Source: Pseudomonas jessenii
GTDB taxonomy: Bacteria > Pseudomonadota > Gammaproteobacteria > Pseudomonadales > Pseudomonadaceae
Length of the DNA: 64,000 bases
Direction: 5' to 3'
Assembly: GCF_002236115.1 (NCBI RefSeq)
Contig: NZ_NIWT01000004.1
Span: 558,001 to 622,000 of the forward strand
Shown: one piece after another, positions 1 through 7,781 of the stretch
Layout of the letters: each line of letters begins with the position of its first letter
Numbering within the stretch: position 1 is the first letter of the stretch
The notes under the pieces: model-generated
Seen by the model: the letters and a program-made list of their open reading frames with translations, nothing else
Databases searched by the model: none
Told to the model about the DNA's origin: nothing
Program-made: the position numbers and the translations under genes

Positions 1-1
1 G

Positions 2-376
2 GCTGGATGGCAGACGTTCTTGCATCTGTGGAAGTACAGCGAGCTGGGTCAGGGGCTTTGGGGGCCGTGTCTGTCGACCGACCTCTATTCGCTGTTCCTC
101 GAATGGTGTCAGCGCAACAAAGAGCATGTGATGAGTCAGACGAAGTTCTCGCTGTTCATCAGTTCTGAGGTCGATAAAACCCGCGCGATTCCCTGGACCG
201 ACGGCAACAATCGGCGCTTTGGCGCGTTCTTCTTTCCTGTCGATCCGGACGCTTCCCCGCCCCCATCACTGAAGGCGGCCGAGCTGGGCAAGCAGGTCGA
301 AAACTGGCGGGCCAAGGCGAAGCTCGCGGGCTGGCATGTGGACGGTTGGGACCACATCAAGGCGGCTGCCGCATGA
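2..376 (+). CDS. Phage DNA primase/helicase, C-terminal part (truncated by window edge)
   Basis: The reading frame is already open at base 2 with no true start codon, so only the last ~124 residues of a longer protein are present. The sequence around residues 10-60 (LFLEWCQRN, then a Gln-Thr-Lys-Phe stretch) resembles the C-terminal winged-helix region of D5/DUF5906-type phage primase-helicases, and the tail region repeats Asp-Gly-Trp. The position just before a repeat-rich gap and a late antiterminator fits the end of a phage replication module. The family call is an inference from the C-terminus only; the catalytic domains lie outside the window. Confidence 0.5.
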   Translation, partial: AGWQTFLHLWKYSELGQGLWGPCLSTDLYSLFLEWCQRNKEHVMSQTKFSLFISSEVDKTRAIPWTDGNNRRFGAFFFPVDPDASPPPSLKAAELGKQVENWRAKAKLAGWHVDGWDHIKAAAA

Positions 377-704
377 CTACATCTAAAAGTGTGTCGGGTG
401 TGTCGGGTGTGTGTTGGGTTGATTTCGGATACCTCACACAGATTGGAGCCTTCTATTTCGGCAGTTTGCGGGCTTTGTGTTGGGTGTGTTGGGTTTCGCT
501 ACGCATGCGCGCATGCGTGACGTTGGATGTTCGGTTTCTGATGGCTGATTATTTTCTTCATGCGAGAAAGGAAATACTCAACAAACCCAACACACTAAAC
601 ACAACTCGATTAAAGCTATTGATTTTAAAGGGTTTTGTTTGTGTTGGGTTTGTGTCGGGGTGGGTGCTTTTTGTGTCGGGTTCGGTTTTCGGGGGAGTAG
701 GGCG
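377..704. repeat. Non-coding stretch with GTGTYGGGT repeats and an 18-bp palindrome (candidate phage origin or operator)
   Basis: The nonamer GTGTYGGGT occurs on the + strand at 391, 400, 411, 477, 486, 641 and 673, and once inverted at 585-593. The copies at 581-593 and 641-653 form a 13-bp perfect inverted repeat with a 47-base spacer. A perfect palindrome, ACGCATGCGCGCATGCGT, lies at 501-518. No convincing gene is present, because reading frames here only translate the repeats. Iterons next to a primase gene suggest a replication origin or multi-site operator; that function is inferred. Confidence 0.55.
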
Positions 705-1187
705 ATGATCGAGGCAATGGAAGTACTGCTGAAGCACTGGGGCGAGCAACTTCGGCTCAATGGCGAAAGCGGCGGCATGGGCAGCCCAATGGCAACGATC
801 ATGGAGTGGGGTGGCTGCGCACCACGCGGCACGCCCGGGTCCCGAGTCATCCTCGGCGCTGGAGCAGGGCCTGATGCAGTTGCACAAGAGATCGCCGCCG
901 CTCTGTCGGAGATCGGGCGTCAGGGTGAGCAGGGTGATCGGCTGATGCGGTTGGCGGGCCTGCGTTACGGCGATGATCCGGCGCCAACCTGGCTGATGCA
1001 GTTGCATCTGCTTGGGATGGAGTCGAGAGCGAAACAGACTTACTACGACCAGGTGCACCGTCTGCATGAGCAGCTGCTGGAAGTGCTGGTCGAGCGTGCT
1101 GACGCCCGTAAGTGGCTTACCGCTGGTCGGGGCGTTTTGCCTCAAAGTCTACTCAAAGTTGCGTCAAAGTTGCGTCGAGTCGGATAA
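705..1187 (+). CDS. Q-like phage late antiterminator / DUF1133-like protein
   Basis: This 160-residue protein starts at the ATG behind a GGGGGAG ribosome site; upstream in-frame starts would translate the repeat region. The N-terminus holds a Trp-Gly-Glu segment followed by a short Gly-rich loop. The second half has a sigma-region-4-like helix pair (WLMQLHLLGM, then TYYDQVHRLHEQL near residues 95-130) of the kind seen in phage Q-like antiterminators. It is the last gene before the holin and packaging genes, where an activator of late transcription is expected. Inverted repeats and a terminator lie directly downstream. The exact family is uncertain. Confidence 0.5.
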   Translation: MIEAMEVLLKHWGEQLRLNGESGGMGSPMATIMEWGGCAPRGTPGSRVILGAGAGPDAVAQEIAAALSEIGRQGEQGDRLMRLAGLRYGDDPAPTWLMQLHLLGMESRAKQTYYDQVHRLHEQLLEVLVERADARKWLTAGRGVLPQSLLKVASKLRRVG

Positions 1188-1262
1188 CCGAAAATGACCT
1201 CTTTTCGGTTCCGTACTCAGGGGGTAAAAAGTCCCCACGATATGGAATTTGCGCCTTGGCGC
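1186..1262. promoter_or_regulatory. Inverted repeats between antiterminator and holin (candidate late promoter/antitermination region)
   Basis: A 9-bp perfect inverted repeat (AACCGAAAA at 1186-1194, TTTTCGGTT at 1202-1210) overlaps the stop codon of the Q-like gene. It is followed by GGGG/CCCC at 1221-1236 and the palindrome GCGCCTTGGCGC at 1251-1262. None is followed by a T-run, so they are not ordinary terminators. Their place in front of terminator 1316-1338 matches where a late promoter and antitermination site would lie. Confidence 0.35.
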
Positions 1263-1315
1263 TGACCTCGCACGTGCTGTGCAGCTTCACCCGGCCCTCC
1301 CTGCGCCGGTCACCC

Positions 1316-1338
1316 AACCCCGCTTCGGCGGGGTTTTT
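1316..1338 (+). terminator. Rho-independent terminator upstream of holin
   Basis: An 8-bp perfect stem (AACCCCGC / GCGGGGTT) with a TTCG tetraloop is followed by a T-run. It lies before the holin and so may be the site that the Q-like antiterminator overrides to express the late operon. Confidence 0.75.
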
Positions 1339-1421
1339 CATTCTTGCTGCCGGCCCTGGCTTGGGCCGCCAGTTACGCCCGAGACATAGGTTTATTTCTT
1401 CCATTGCCGAGGAGGCAACGA

Positions 1422-1769
1422 ATGTCGACTGAACAGGAGATGCAGCAGTCGCTGGCCAATCTTCCAACCTGGCTACTGATTCTGGTGGCGCTCGCCGGTT
1501 TAACAGGGGAGATGTGGCGCGCTGATGCGGCAGGGATGGCGGTGCCGGTGTTGATCAAGCGGGTGCTATTGCGCTTCGGTGCTTCGGCGGTGTTTGGTCT
1601 GGCAACGGTGTTGCTCGCCACGGCGCTGGGTTGCAGTCTGATGACCGCTGCAGCGATTGGGAGTGTGGTGGCTTGTCTCGGTGCCGATGTGGCCAGCGGG
1701 TTGTACGCTCGGTGGTTGGCGAAACGGGCTGGGATCTGCGAGGTCCCTCCGAGCGGTGGCGGGCAGTGA
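1422..1769 (+). CDS. Phage holin (prophage copy)
   Basis: This 115-residue protein starts at the ATG after GAGGAGGC; the frame is open further upstream but without a good ribosome site. Three hydrophobic segments (about residues 15-30, 45-65 and 70-95) and a basic C-terminus ending in LYARWLAKR fit a small holin that permeabilises the inner membrane for the endolysin. It opens the late operon, well apart from the endolysin and Rz genes at 23.3-24.4 kb, so the lysis cassette is split. A paralogue at 34705-35046 shares the GEMWRA and LY-RWLAKR-GI signatures. Confidence 0.8.
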   Translation: MSTEQEMQQSLANLPTWLLILVALAGLTGEMWRADAAGMAVPVLIKRVLLRFGASAVFGLATVLLATALGCSLMTAAAIGSVVACLGADVASGLYARWLAKRAGICEVPPSGGGQ

Positions 1770-1917
1770 TGAAATCGCCGGGGACCCTGGGGGTATTCGA
1801 CGGGTACGGGGTCGCAAACCCGCGGGAAAGTGTTAGCGGCAGGGTTGCCAGCTTACTGAAATTCAATCCATTGAAATTGAAAGGTTTGCATTGAAAAGCC
1901 GTTGAAAAGGAGGGCTT
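1770..1917. other. Gap between holin and terminase; candidate packaging site
   Basis: A 41-codon frame starts at 1769 inside the holin stop codon and runs to 1894, but its product looks like no known protein. The stretch near 1805-1830 reads GTCGCAAACCCGCGGG, whose complement partly resembles the CGCGGGTTTTCGC core of the lambda cos site. The position just upstream of the small terminase gene is where lambda-type phages carry cos. Both readings are weak. Confidence 0.25.
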
Positions 1918-2520
1918 ATGACAGAACCAATGTACCTGTCAAAGAGCGCCTTTGCGGCTCGGATCGGCAGGGCACCCAGCTACATCACCTGGTTGAAAAA
2001 CAACAACCGACTGGTACTCACCGCCGATGGTAAGCAAGTGGATGTCATGGCCAGCGAAGCGTTGATTCGTGACACCGCTGACCCGAGCAAAACCGCCGTT
2101 GCTGATCGGCACCACCAAGATCGGCTTCAGCGTGACGTGTATAGCCAGCTCACCAGCCAGGTCGAGCCGACTCCCATGGCTGCGTCGCCGCCAGTGATTG
2201 TCCCCACGGGGCAGCTGCCGGACTTCCAGAAAGCCCGCGCACTGCGGGAACACAACTTGGCCCAGCTCGCCGAGATCGAGTTGCACAAGGCCAAGGGTTC
2301 ACTGGTGTCGGCGACAGCGGTGCAGACCGGCGCCTACAACGCTGGTCGGATGCTCCGCGATCAGTTGCTGGGTATGCCTCCACAGCTGGCACCCGAACTG
2401 GCCTCCATGACCGACCCTTGGGAAATCGAAAAGCACCTGACGGCGGCGATCCGTCGCTCGCTGGAAGACGCCGAACGCATGTCTTCAGCAGACCTTGAAC
2501 ACGCACTGACCACGAGTTGA
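1918..2520 (+). CDS. Terminase small subunit, Nu1-like
   Basis: This 200-residue protein begins at the ATG behind AAGGAGGG. The N-terminus (about residues 6-45, LSKSAFAARIGRAPSYITWL) is a winged-helix DNA-binding domain like that of lambda Nu1, which recognises the packaging site. A long helical region (about 100-195, LREHNLAQLAEIELHKAKG and on) is the typical dimerisation and large-subunit contact part. It lies 3 bp upstream of the large subunit gene and so belongs to the same transcript. Confidence 0.85.
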   Translation: MTEPMYLSKSAFAARIGRAPSYITWLKNNNRLVLTADGKQVDVMASEALIRDTADPSKTAVADRHHQDRLQRDVYSQLTSQVEPTPMAASPPVIVPTGQLPDFQKARALREHNLAQLAEIELHKAKGSLVSATAVQTGAYNAGRMLRDQLLGMPPQLAPELASMTDPWEIEKHLTAAIRRSLEDAERMSSADLEHALTTS

Positions 2521-2523
2521 CCT

Positions 2524-4542
2524 ATGCCCACGGACATTCCTGACGGTGCAGAGGTGTACCGCGAGGCGTATTTCCGTGGGCTGCGGCCCGACCCGGATGT
2601 CTGGATCGATCAGTGGGCCGATGAGTACATGCGGATCCCGCGTGACACCGGCGCCGCTGAGCCCGGCCAGTACCGTACCTCGCGCACACCGTATGCCCGC
2701 GAGCCCATGCGTTGCCTGTCGCCGGCTCACCCCTGCAAACGCGTGATCACCATGGTCGCGTCGCAGCTGATGAAAACCCAGATAGGTCTGAACTGGATTG
2801 GCGGCCTGATGCACATGGCGCCGTCGAACATCCTGGCACTGTTGCCCAGTCTGGGCCTGGCCAAGCGGGTGTCCTCGCGGATCAGCAAAACCATCAAGGC
2901 AACACCGGTATTGCGCGAGCGAGTCGCGGCTAACCGCTCCCGCGACTCGCGCAATACCATGGACACCAAGGAGTTTGAGGGCGGGACGTTGTACGTCACC
3001 ACCGCCGGCTCGGCGGCCAACCTGTCAGAGTTGTCGGCGCGCTACGTGTACGGCGATGAGATCGACCGTTGGGAAGTGGACATCGGCGAGGAGGGTGACC
3101 CTATCGAGTTGGCGGAAACCCGGGGCAGTACCTTCGGTCGCAACGCCAAGTTCTACTTTTCCAGCTCACCCACGATCAAGGGCGCCTCGCGAATTTCCGA
3201 CCTGTTCGATGGCAGTGACCAGCGTCACTACTATGTGCCGTGTCCGAGCTGCGGCCACATGCAAACCCTGGAATGGGAGCGCCTGCATTACTCGAAGGAT
3301 TACAGTGTGGTGCACTATCAGTGCGCTGGCCCTGACTGCGACGTGTTGATTGAGGAGTTCCACAAGGGCGAGATGCTCACCAATGGCGAGTGGCGTGCCC
3401 ACGCCGAAGGCGATGGCGAGACGGTCGGGTTTCATCTCAACGCGCTGTATTCACCACTCGGTTGGATGGACTGGAAGTCGCTGGCCAAGCAATTCGAGAA
3501 GGCCAAAAAGGCCCAGGCAAAAGGCGATCTGGAACCCATGCAGGTGTTTTACAACACCCGTTTGGCGAAGGTTTGGGACGCGGCTCAAGAGCAGACCAAA
3601 GCCAATGTGTTGCGAGCACGGGCGCGCTTGGAACTCTTCGGCCTCGGTTCGATGCCGGCGGCGGTGCTGATGATCACCGGTGCCGTCGACGTGCAGGCCA
3701 ATCGCCTGGAGTTCATGGCCATGGGCTGGGGCGTCGGCATGGAACGCTGGGTCATCGACTACCAGATCGTTTCGGGCGACCCCGCTGATGAGCGTACCTG
3801 GGCCGCACTGGACGAACTGCTCAAGGCCAAGTATCGCCATCCGTGCGGTGTCGGTCTCGGCATTCTTGCAGTGGCGGTCGACTCCGGTGGCCACCACACT
3901 GACGAGGTTTACCAGTTCTGCCGCGTGCGCCGCTGGCGCAATGTGTTCGCCATCAAGGGGGCGAGCAAACCCGGCAAGCCGGTCATTGCTCAGCGCCCGT
4001 CCATGGTCGACGTGACCTGGAAAGGCCAGACCGAACGCAATGGCGCCGAGCTGTGGTTCGTAGGTACCGATACTGCAAAGGATTGGATCTACAACCGTTA
4101 TCCATTCGAAGCCGGCCCGGGCGCATTGCACTTCGCCAATGACCTGCCCGACGACTTCTTCGATCAGTGCGTCGCGGAGCGCAAGGTGGCGCGCTACATC
4201 CGTGGACACAAGCGTATCGAATGGGTCAAGGGCAAGGCCGAGCGCAACGAAGCGCTCGACCTGATGGTGTATTGCCTGGCCATGGCGCATTACCTGGGCC
4301 TCAACCGCTACAAGGAACACGACTGGGAGCGGGTGCGTCAGTCTCTGGCGCAGTCAGGCTTGTTCGACGACGCGCTGGGTATCAAGCCCGTGCAAGGCGA
4401 GCGTCTCAGCAATACCGAGCAGGCTACCCCTGCTGTACCACAACCGGCTCCGCAACCCGTTGCTCCCGTCGTGCCATCGCGACAAGCCGCTCCGCCACCT
4501 CAACGCCGCAGCTCCAGCAGCGGTTACCTGAAGAGACGCTGA
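2524..4542 (+). CDS. Terminase large subunit, lambda GpA family
   Basis: This 672-residue packaging motor ATPase and nuclease is close to lambda GpA in length (641 aa). Visible parts are the ATP-binding region near residues 78-86 (SQLMKTQ, the degenerate Walker A typical of the family), an acidic Walker B-like YGDEID near 175-180, and a Cys-pair module from about 238 (CPSCG, later C-x4-C). The nuclease region starts around 388 with VDVQ. The last ~50 residues are Pro/Gln-rich and probably unstructured. The stop codon lies next to the gpW start. Confidence 0.93.
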   Translation: MPTDIPDGAEVYREAYFRGLRPDPDVWIDQWADEYMRIPRDTGAAEPGQYRTSRTPYAREPMRCLSPAHPCKRVITMVASQLMKTQIGLNWIGGLMHMAPSNILALLPSLGLAKRVSSRISKTIKATPVLRERVAANRSRDSRNTMDTKEFEGGTLYVTTAGSAANLSELSARYVYGDEIDRWEVDIGEEGDPIELAETRGSTFGRNAKFYFSSSPTIKGASRISDLFDGSDQRHYYVPCPSCGHMQTLEWERLHYSKDYSVVHYQCAGPDCDVLIEEFHKGEMLTNGEWRAHAEGDGETVGFHLNALYSPLGWMDWKSLAKQFEKAKKAQAKGDLEPMQVFYNTRLAKVWDAAQEQTKANVLRARARLELFGLGSMPAAVLMITGAVDVQANRLEFMAMGWGVGMERWVIDYQIVSGDPADERTWAALDELLKAKYRHPCGVGLGILAVAVDSGGHHTDEVYQFCRVRRWRNVFAIKGASKPGKPVIAQRPSMVDVTWKGQTERNGAELWFVGTDTAKDWIYNRYPFEAGPGALHFANDLPDDFFDQCVAERKVARYIRGHKRIEWVKGKAERNEALDLMVYCLAMAHYLGLNRYKEHDWERVRQSLAQSGLFDDALGIKPVQGERLSNTEQATPAVPQPAPQPVAPVVPSRQAAPPPQRRSSSSGYLKRR

Positions 4543-4543
4543 T

Positions 4544-4750
4544 ATGTCATTTACCCAAAAGCACCTCGACGCGGTTGAGGCGGCCATCGCGCGCGGTGAA
4601 AAAACCGTGCGTTACACCGACCGCACCGTGGAATACCGCTCTGTCGACGAGCTGCTCAAAGCCCGCGACGAGATCCGCACCTCACTGGTGAACTCGGCCG
4701 GGCCGCGCTCGCGCGTCGTTCGGCTTTGCCACGGAGGCAAAGGACTCTAA
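4544..4750 (+). CDS. Head-tail joining protein, gpW family
   Basis: At 68 residues it has exactly the length of lambda gpW. It shows the family pattern of an N-terminal helix (FTQKHLDAVEAAIARGEK), a short beta hairpin (VRYTDRTVEYRS) and a second helix (VDELLKARDEI). gpW binds the filled head at the portal and creates the surface for FII. The start sits 1 bp after the terminase stop, and the stop overlaps the portal start by one base, as in lambda A-W-B. Confidence 0.88.
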   Translation: MSFTQKHLDAVEAAIARGEKTVRYTDRTVEYRSVDELLKARDEIRTSLVNSAGPRSRVVRLCHGGKGL

Positions 4751-6228
4751 TGGCCCGCTATCCGACGCTCACCCGTAACGGATTCGTGTTGCCGTCGAAC
4801 ATCAAGGCCAGTTACGAAGGCGCCGGAGAGGGCCGCCGCTCCACTGGCTGGGATGCGCCGGACAACGGGATCAACAGCATAAACACCCCGGCGCTGCGCA
4901 ATCTGCGCTCACGGTCGCGGGCAGCGGTTCGCAATGATCCGTATGCCTATAACGTGATCGACAAGCGCGTCAGCAACCTGATCGGTACCGGTATCACACC
5001 GCGACCGAAAACCGACAACGAAGCCCTGCGCAAATTGCTGCAGGAACTTTGGGACGACTGGGTCGATGAATCGGACGCCGATGAGCGCACCGACTTCAAC
5101 GGTCAGCAGGCGCTGGTGGCCCGCACGGTGGAAACCTCGGGTGAATGTTTTGTGCGGTTGCGTCCGCGTGGCCTGGACGAAGGCCTCGCGGTGCCGTTGC
5201 AGCTGCAAATCCTGGCTCCGGAGTTTGTGCCGCACGACAAGTTCGAGACCACCCGGGAAGGCAACTTCATCCGCGCCGGCATCGAGTTCACCCCCGGCGG
5301 CAAACGCGTGGCGTACTGGATGTACCTGGCGCATCCACGCGATACCTCATCGTTGAATGCAGGTTACAACCAACTGGTGCGCGTGCCGGCCGCGCAGGTG
5401 CTGCATATCTTCGAACCGGTCGAACCGGGCCAGCTGCGCGGTGTGCCGCGCTTGTCGCCAGTGTTGAAGCGCCTGCGCAGTCTCGACAACTACGACGACG
5501 CGGTGCTGTTCCGGCAGGAAGTGGCCAACCTGTTTGCCGGCTTTATCAGCCGGCCAGCCCCAGAATCCGGCCCCGTGCCAAGGGACCCGGTCACCGGCCA
5601 GCCACTGACCCTAGATCGCGACGGCTTCACGCCGATGGTTGCGCTGGAGCCCGGCACCATGCAGGAACTGGGGCCGGGTGAAGAGGTTGAGTTCTCGAAA
5701 CCACCGGACGCGGGCAACAACTATCCCGACTTCATGCGGCAGCAGCTGATGGCGGCCGCAGCAGGGACCGGGACGCCATACGAAATCCTCACCGGCGACA
5801 TGCGCGAGGTCAACGACCGGGCGCTGCGGGTCGTACTCAACGAGTTTCGGCGCCGTCTGGAACAACAGCAGTTCAGCGTGTACGTGCACCAGCTGTGCCG
5901 TCCGGTCCGGGCGGCCTGGATGGACATGGCGGTGTTGTCGGGTGTCCTCCAGCTGGATGACTACGCCCAGCGACGTCGCGAGTACCTGCGCACCCGTTGG
6001 GTACCGCAAGGCTGGGCCTACATCCAGCCGGTGCAGGACGTACAGGCGCGCCGAATGGAAGTGCAGGCCGGCTTCGCCTCACGCAGTGAAATGGTCCTGC
6101 GCACCGGTTATGACGCTGAAACGGTCGACGCCGAAAACGCCGCCGACCTGGCCCGCGCCACTGCGCTTGGCCTCAATTACACCACTCTTGAAGCGTTCGT
6201 CCCCGTCGACGACAAGGAGCAACCATGA
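4750..6228 (+). CDS. Portal protein, lambda GpB family
   Basis: The start at 4750 (ATG overlapping the gpW stop as TAATG) gives 492 residues; a TTG start 24 bases earlier is less likely. The sequence has the family features: an N-terminal segment with RNDPYAYNVIDKRVSNLIG, a wing with LQILAPEFVPHD, and a C-terminal stem with RALRVVLNEFRRRLEQQQF. Twelve copies would form the ring at the unique capsid vertex for DNA entry and tail docking. The next gene overlaps by four bases. Confidence 0.92.
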   Translation: MARYPTLTRNGFVLPSNIKASYEGAGEGRRSTGWDAPDNGINSINTPALRNLRSRSRAAVRNDPYAYNVIDKRVSNLIGTGITPRPKTDNEALRKLLQELWDDWVDESDADERTDFNGQQALVARTVETSGECFVRLRPRGLDEGLAVPLQLQILAPEFVPHDKFETTREGNFIRAGIEFTPGGKRVAYWMYLAHPRDTSSLNAGYNQLVRVPAAQVLHIFEPVEPGQLRGVPRLSPVLKRLRSLDNYDDAVLFRQEVANLFAGFISRPAPESGPVPRDPVTGQPLTLDRDGFTPMVALEPGTMQELGPGEEVEFSKPPDAGNNYPDFMRQQLMAAAAGTGTPYEILTGDMREVNDRALRVVLNEFRRRLEQQQFSVYVHQLCRPVRAAWMDMAVLSGVLQLDDYAQRRREYLRTRWVPQGWAYIQPVQDVQARRMEVQAGFASRSEMVLRTGYDAETVDAENAADLARATALGLNYTTLEAFVPVDDKEQP

Positions 6229-7379
6229 GCAAGAAGGCGCGGCCACGCGTTTACAACCGGGCGGGTAAACGCGTGCCCGTGCAGGACAAGAGCTGGTACG
6301 CGCTGCAGGCCAGCGGCGAGGCTGCCGAGCGGGTCATCGAAGTGTTTGTCTATGGCGAGATCGGCGCCTGGGGCATTACCGCGAATCAGTTTGTGCAAGA
6401 CCTGCGCGCCATGGACGACGGCGTGTCCCCAGTGATCGCCGCGTTCAACAGCATCGGTGGCGACCTGTTCGACGGGCTGGCGATGCACAACGCGCTGTCG
6501 CGTTTGGGTGAGCGTTGTACTGGTCGCATCGATGCGTTGGCGGCCAGTGCGGCCAGCGTGGCGGTATGCGGCGCACACCGCGTCGTGATCGCATCCAACG
6601 CCATGCTGATGATCCACAACCCATGGACCTACGCGGCCGGTGATGCCGACGACTTCCGTAAAGTGGCCGACGTCCTCGATCAGACGATGGAGGCCATCAT
6701 TGCGGCCTACAAGGCCAAGGCTCCAGACATTGATGAGGAGGAGTTGCGGCGTCTGGTCGCTGCCGAAACCTGGTTGACCGCCAGTGAAGCGGTGGCCTTG
6801 GGGTTGGCCGATGAGGTCGGCGATGGCGTTACGGTCAAAGCTTGCCTCGGCCAAGGGGCCGTGCTGCAGCGTTACCAGCATGCGCCGGCCGAATTGCTCG
6901 CCCAGTTGGACGAGCCACCCGAGCCGGATCCCGAGTTAGAGCCCGACGATCCGCCCTTGGTACCGCCGGTGGTCGACTCGGCCAAGCTGGCCCTGATGAT
7001 CACGCAGCGATGCTCCGAGTCAGGCATCAGCAACCTGGTCGAGCCGCTGCTCAGCTCCACCCGGCTTGAAAGCGAAGAGATCGTCCAGGCAGGCCTGACG
7101 CGGGCCAAGGCCGTGAACGACCTGTGTGTGGCGGCGCGCTTGCCGGAGTTCAGCGTCGAGTATGTCGCGGCGGGCCTGGACGTTGCGGCGGTCCGAGCGC
7201 GTCTGTTCGACAAGATCGTCAGCAGCGGCAAGGGCTTTGAAATCGACAACAGCTTGCCGCTGGACAATGACCCCGCACCTAAGGTGCAGGCCAAACAACT
7301 TGATCAACCTTCCATCTGGTCCGCGCGCCAAGCCGCGCAGTCCGGTCAATCCCGACCCGCAACAGGAGCAAGACGATGA
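6225..7379 (+). CDS. ClpP-like head maturation protease with scaffold-like C-terminus
   Basis: This 384-residue protein has an S14-type protease fold at residues ~35-200. Gly-Gly-Asp of the oxyanion region lies near 78-80, the probable nucleophile Ser108 is in AASAAS, and the probable His131 is in MIHNP. It would cleave capsid assembly proteins, like lambda C. Residues ~210-384 are Pro/Glu/Asp-rich then helical and may serve as scaffold, since no separate Nu3-like gene is seen. It overlaps both neighbours by four bases, which points to coupled translation. Confidence 0.88.
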   Translation: MSKKARPRVYNRAGKRVPVQDKSWYALQASGEAAERVIEVFVYGEIGAWGITANQFVQDLRAMDDGVSPVIAAFNSIGGDLFDGLAMHNALSRLGERCTGRIDALAASAASVAVCGAHRVVIASNAMLMIHNPWTYAAGDADDFRKVADVLDQTMEAIIAAYKAKAPDIDEEELRRLVAAETWLTASEAVALGLADEVGDGVTVKACLGQGAVLQRYQHAPAELLAQLDEPPEPDPELEPDDPPLVPPVVDSAKLALMITQRCSESGISNLVEPLLSSTRLESEEIVQAGLTRAKAVNDLCVAARLPEFSVEYVAAGLDVAAVRARLFDKIVSSGKGFEIDNSLPLDNDPAPKVQAKQLDQPSIWSARQAAQSGQSRPATGARR

Positions 7380-7720
7380 GTATCCAACGAGAGCCAATGC
7401 ATGCAGGCGAATTTCTCCTGTCCGAAGCGGCGGGCACCATTTCCCGCGAAGCCATCAATGTCGCCGCCGGTCCTGCATTGGAACCGGGGCAGATCCTCGG
7501 CCTGATCAGCTTGACCGGTGAGTTCGCCCCCTACAACCCGACCGCCGAAGACGGCAGCGAAAATGCGATCGCCATTCTCTACGGCCCGTTGGGCGAGTCG
7601 GATGTGGTCCGACGCGGGCGGGCAGTGGTGCGGCTGGCTGAAGTCAGCGAAGCCCATCTGACGGGGCTGGATCCTGCTGCTGAAAAGGCGTTGGCCACTC
7701 ACTTCCTGATCGTTCGCTAA
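7376..7720 (+). CDS. Head decoration protein, lambda gpD family
   Basis: This 114-residue protein is close to lambda gpD (110 aa). It contains the conserved region LEPGQILGLISLTGEFAPY and ends in a short helix. Decoration trimers clamp the expanded capsid at threefold sites. The start ATG overlaps the protease stop. A weak hairpin lies between this gene and the major capsid gene. Confidence 0.87.
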   Translation: MSIQREPMHAGEFLLSEAAGTISREAINVAAGPALEPGQILGLISLTGEFAPYNPTAEDGSENAIAILYGPLGESDVVRRGRAVVRLAEVSEAHLTGLDPAAEKALATHFLIVR

Positions 7721-7740
7721 GACGGTCAACCTGATTACCC

Positions 7741-7762
7741 AACCCGCCGAGTGCGGGTTTTT
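7741..7762 (+). terminator. Weak hairpin between gpD and major capsid gene
   Basis: A 7-bp stem (AACCCGC / GCGGGTT) followed by five T lies directly before the capsid ribosome site. In a late operon it would act as a partial terminator or a processing site that sets capsid level. Confidence 0.55.
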
Positions 7763-7781
7763 GCATTCTGGAGATTGCTTC

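Noticed and set aside
346-708. Frames rich in Cys-Val-Gly-Val across the primase-antiterminator gap.
   Set aside because: They only translate the GTGTYGGGT repeats and lack ribosome sites.
1631-1894. An 87-codon frame overlapping the holin end.
   Set aside because: Most of it is the holin gene in another frame; only the short part after 1769 could be separate, and it has no support.
3451-4320. A 289-codon minus-strand frame inside the terminase gene, and similar long frames opposite capsid, sheath and recA genes.
   Set aside because: High GC with strong third-position bias gives long antisense frames; none has a ribosome site or recognisable domain.
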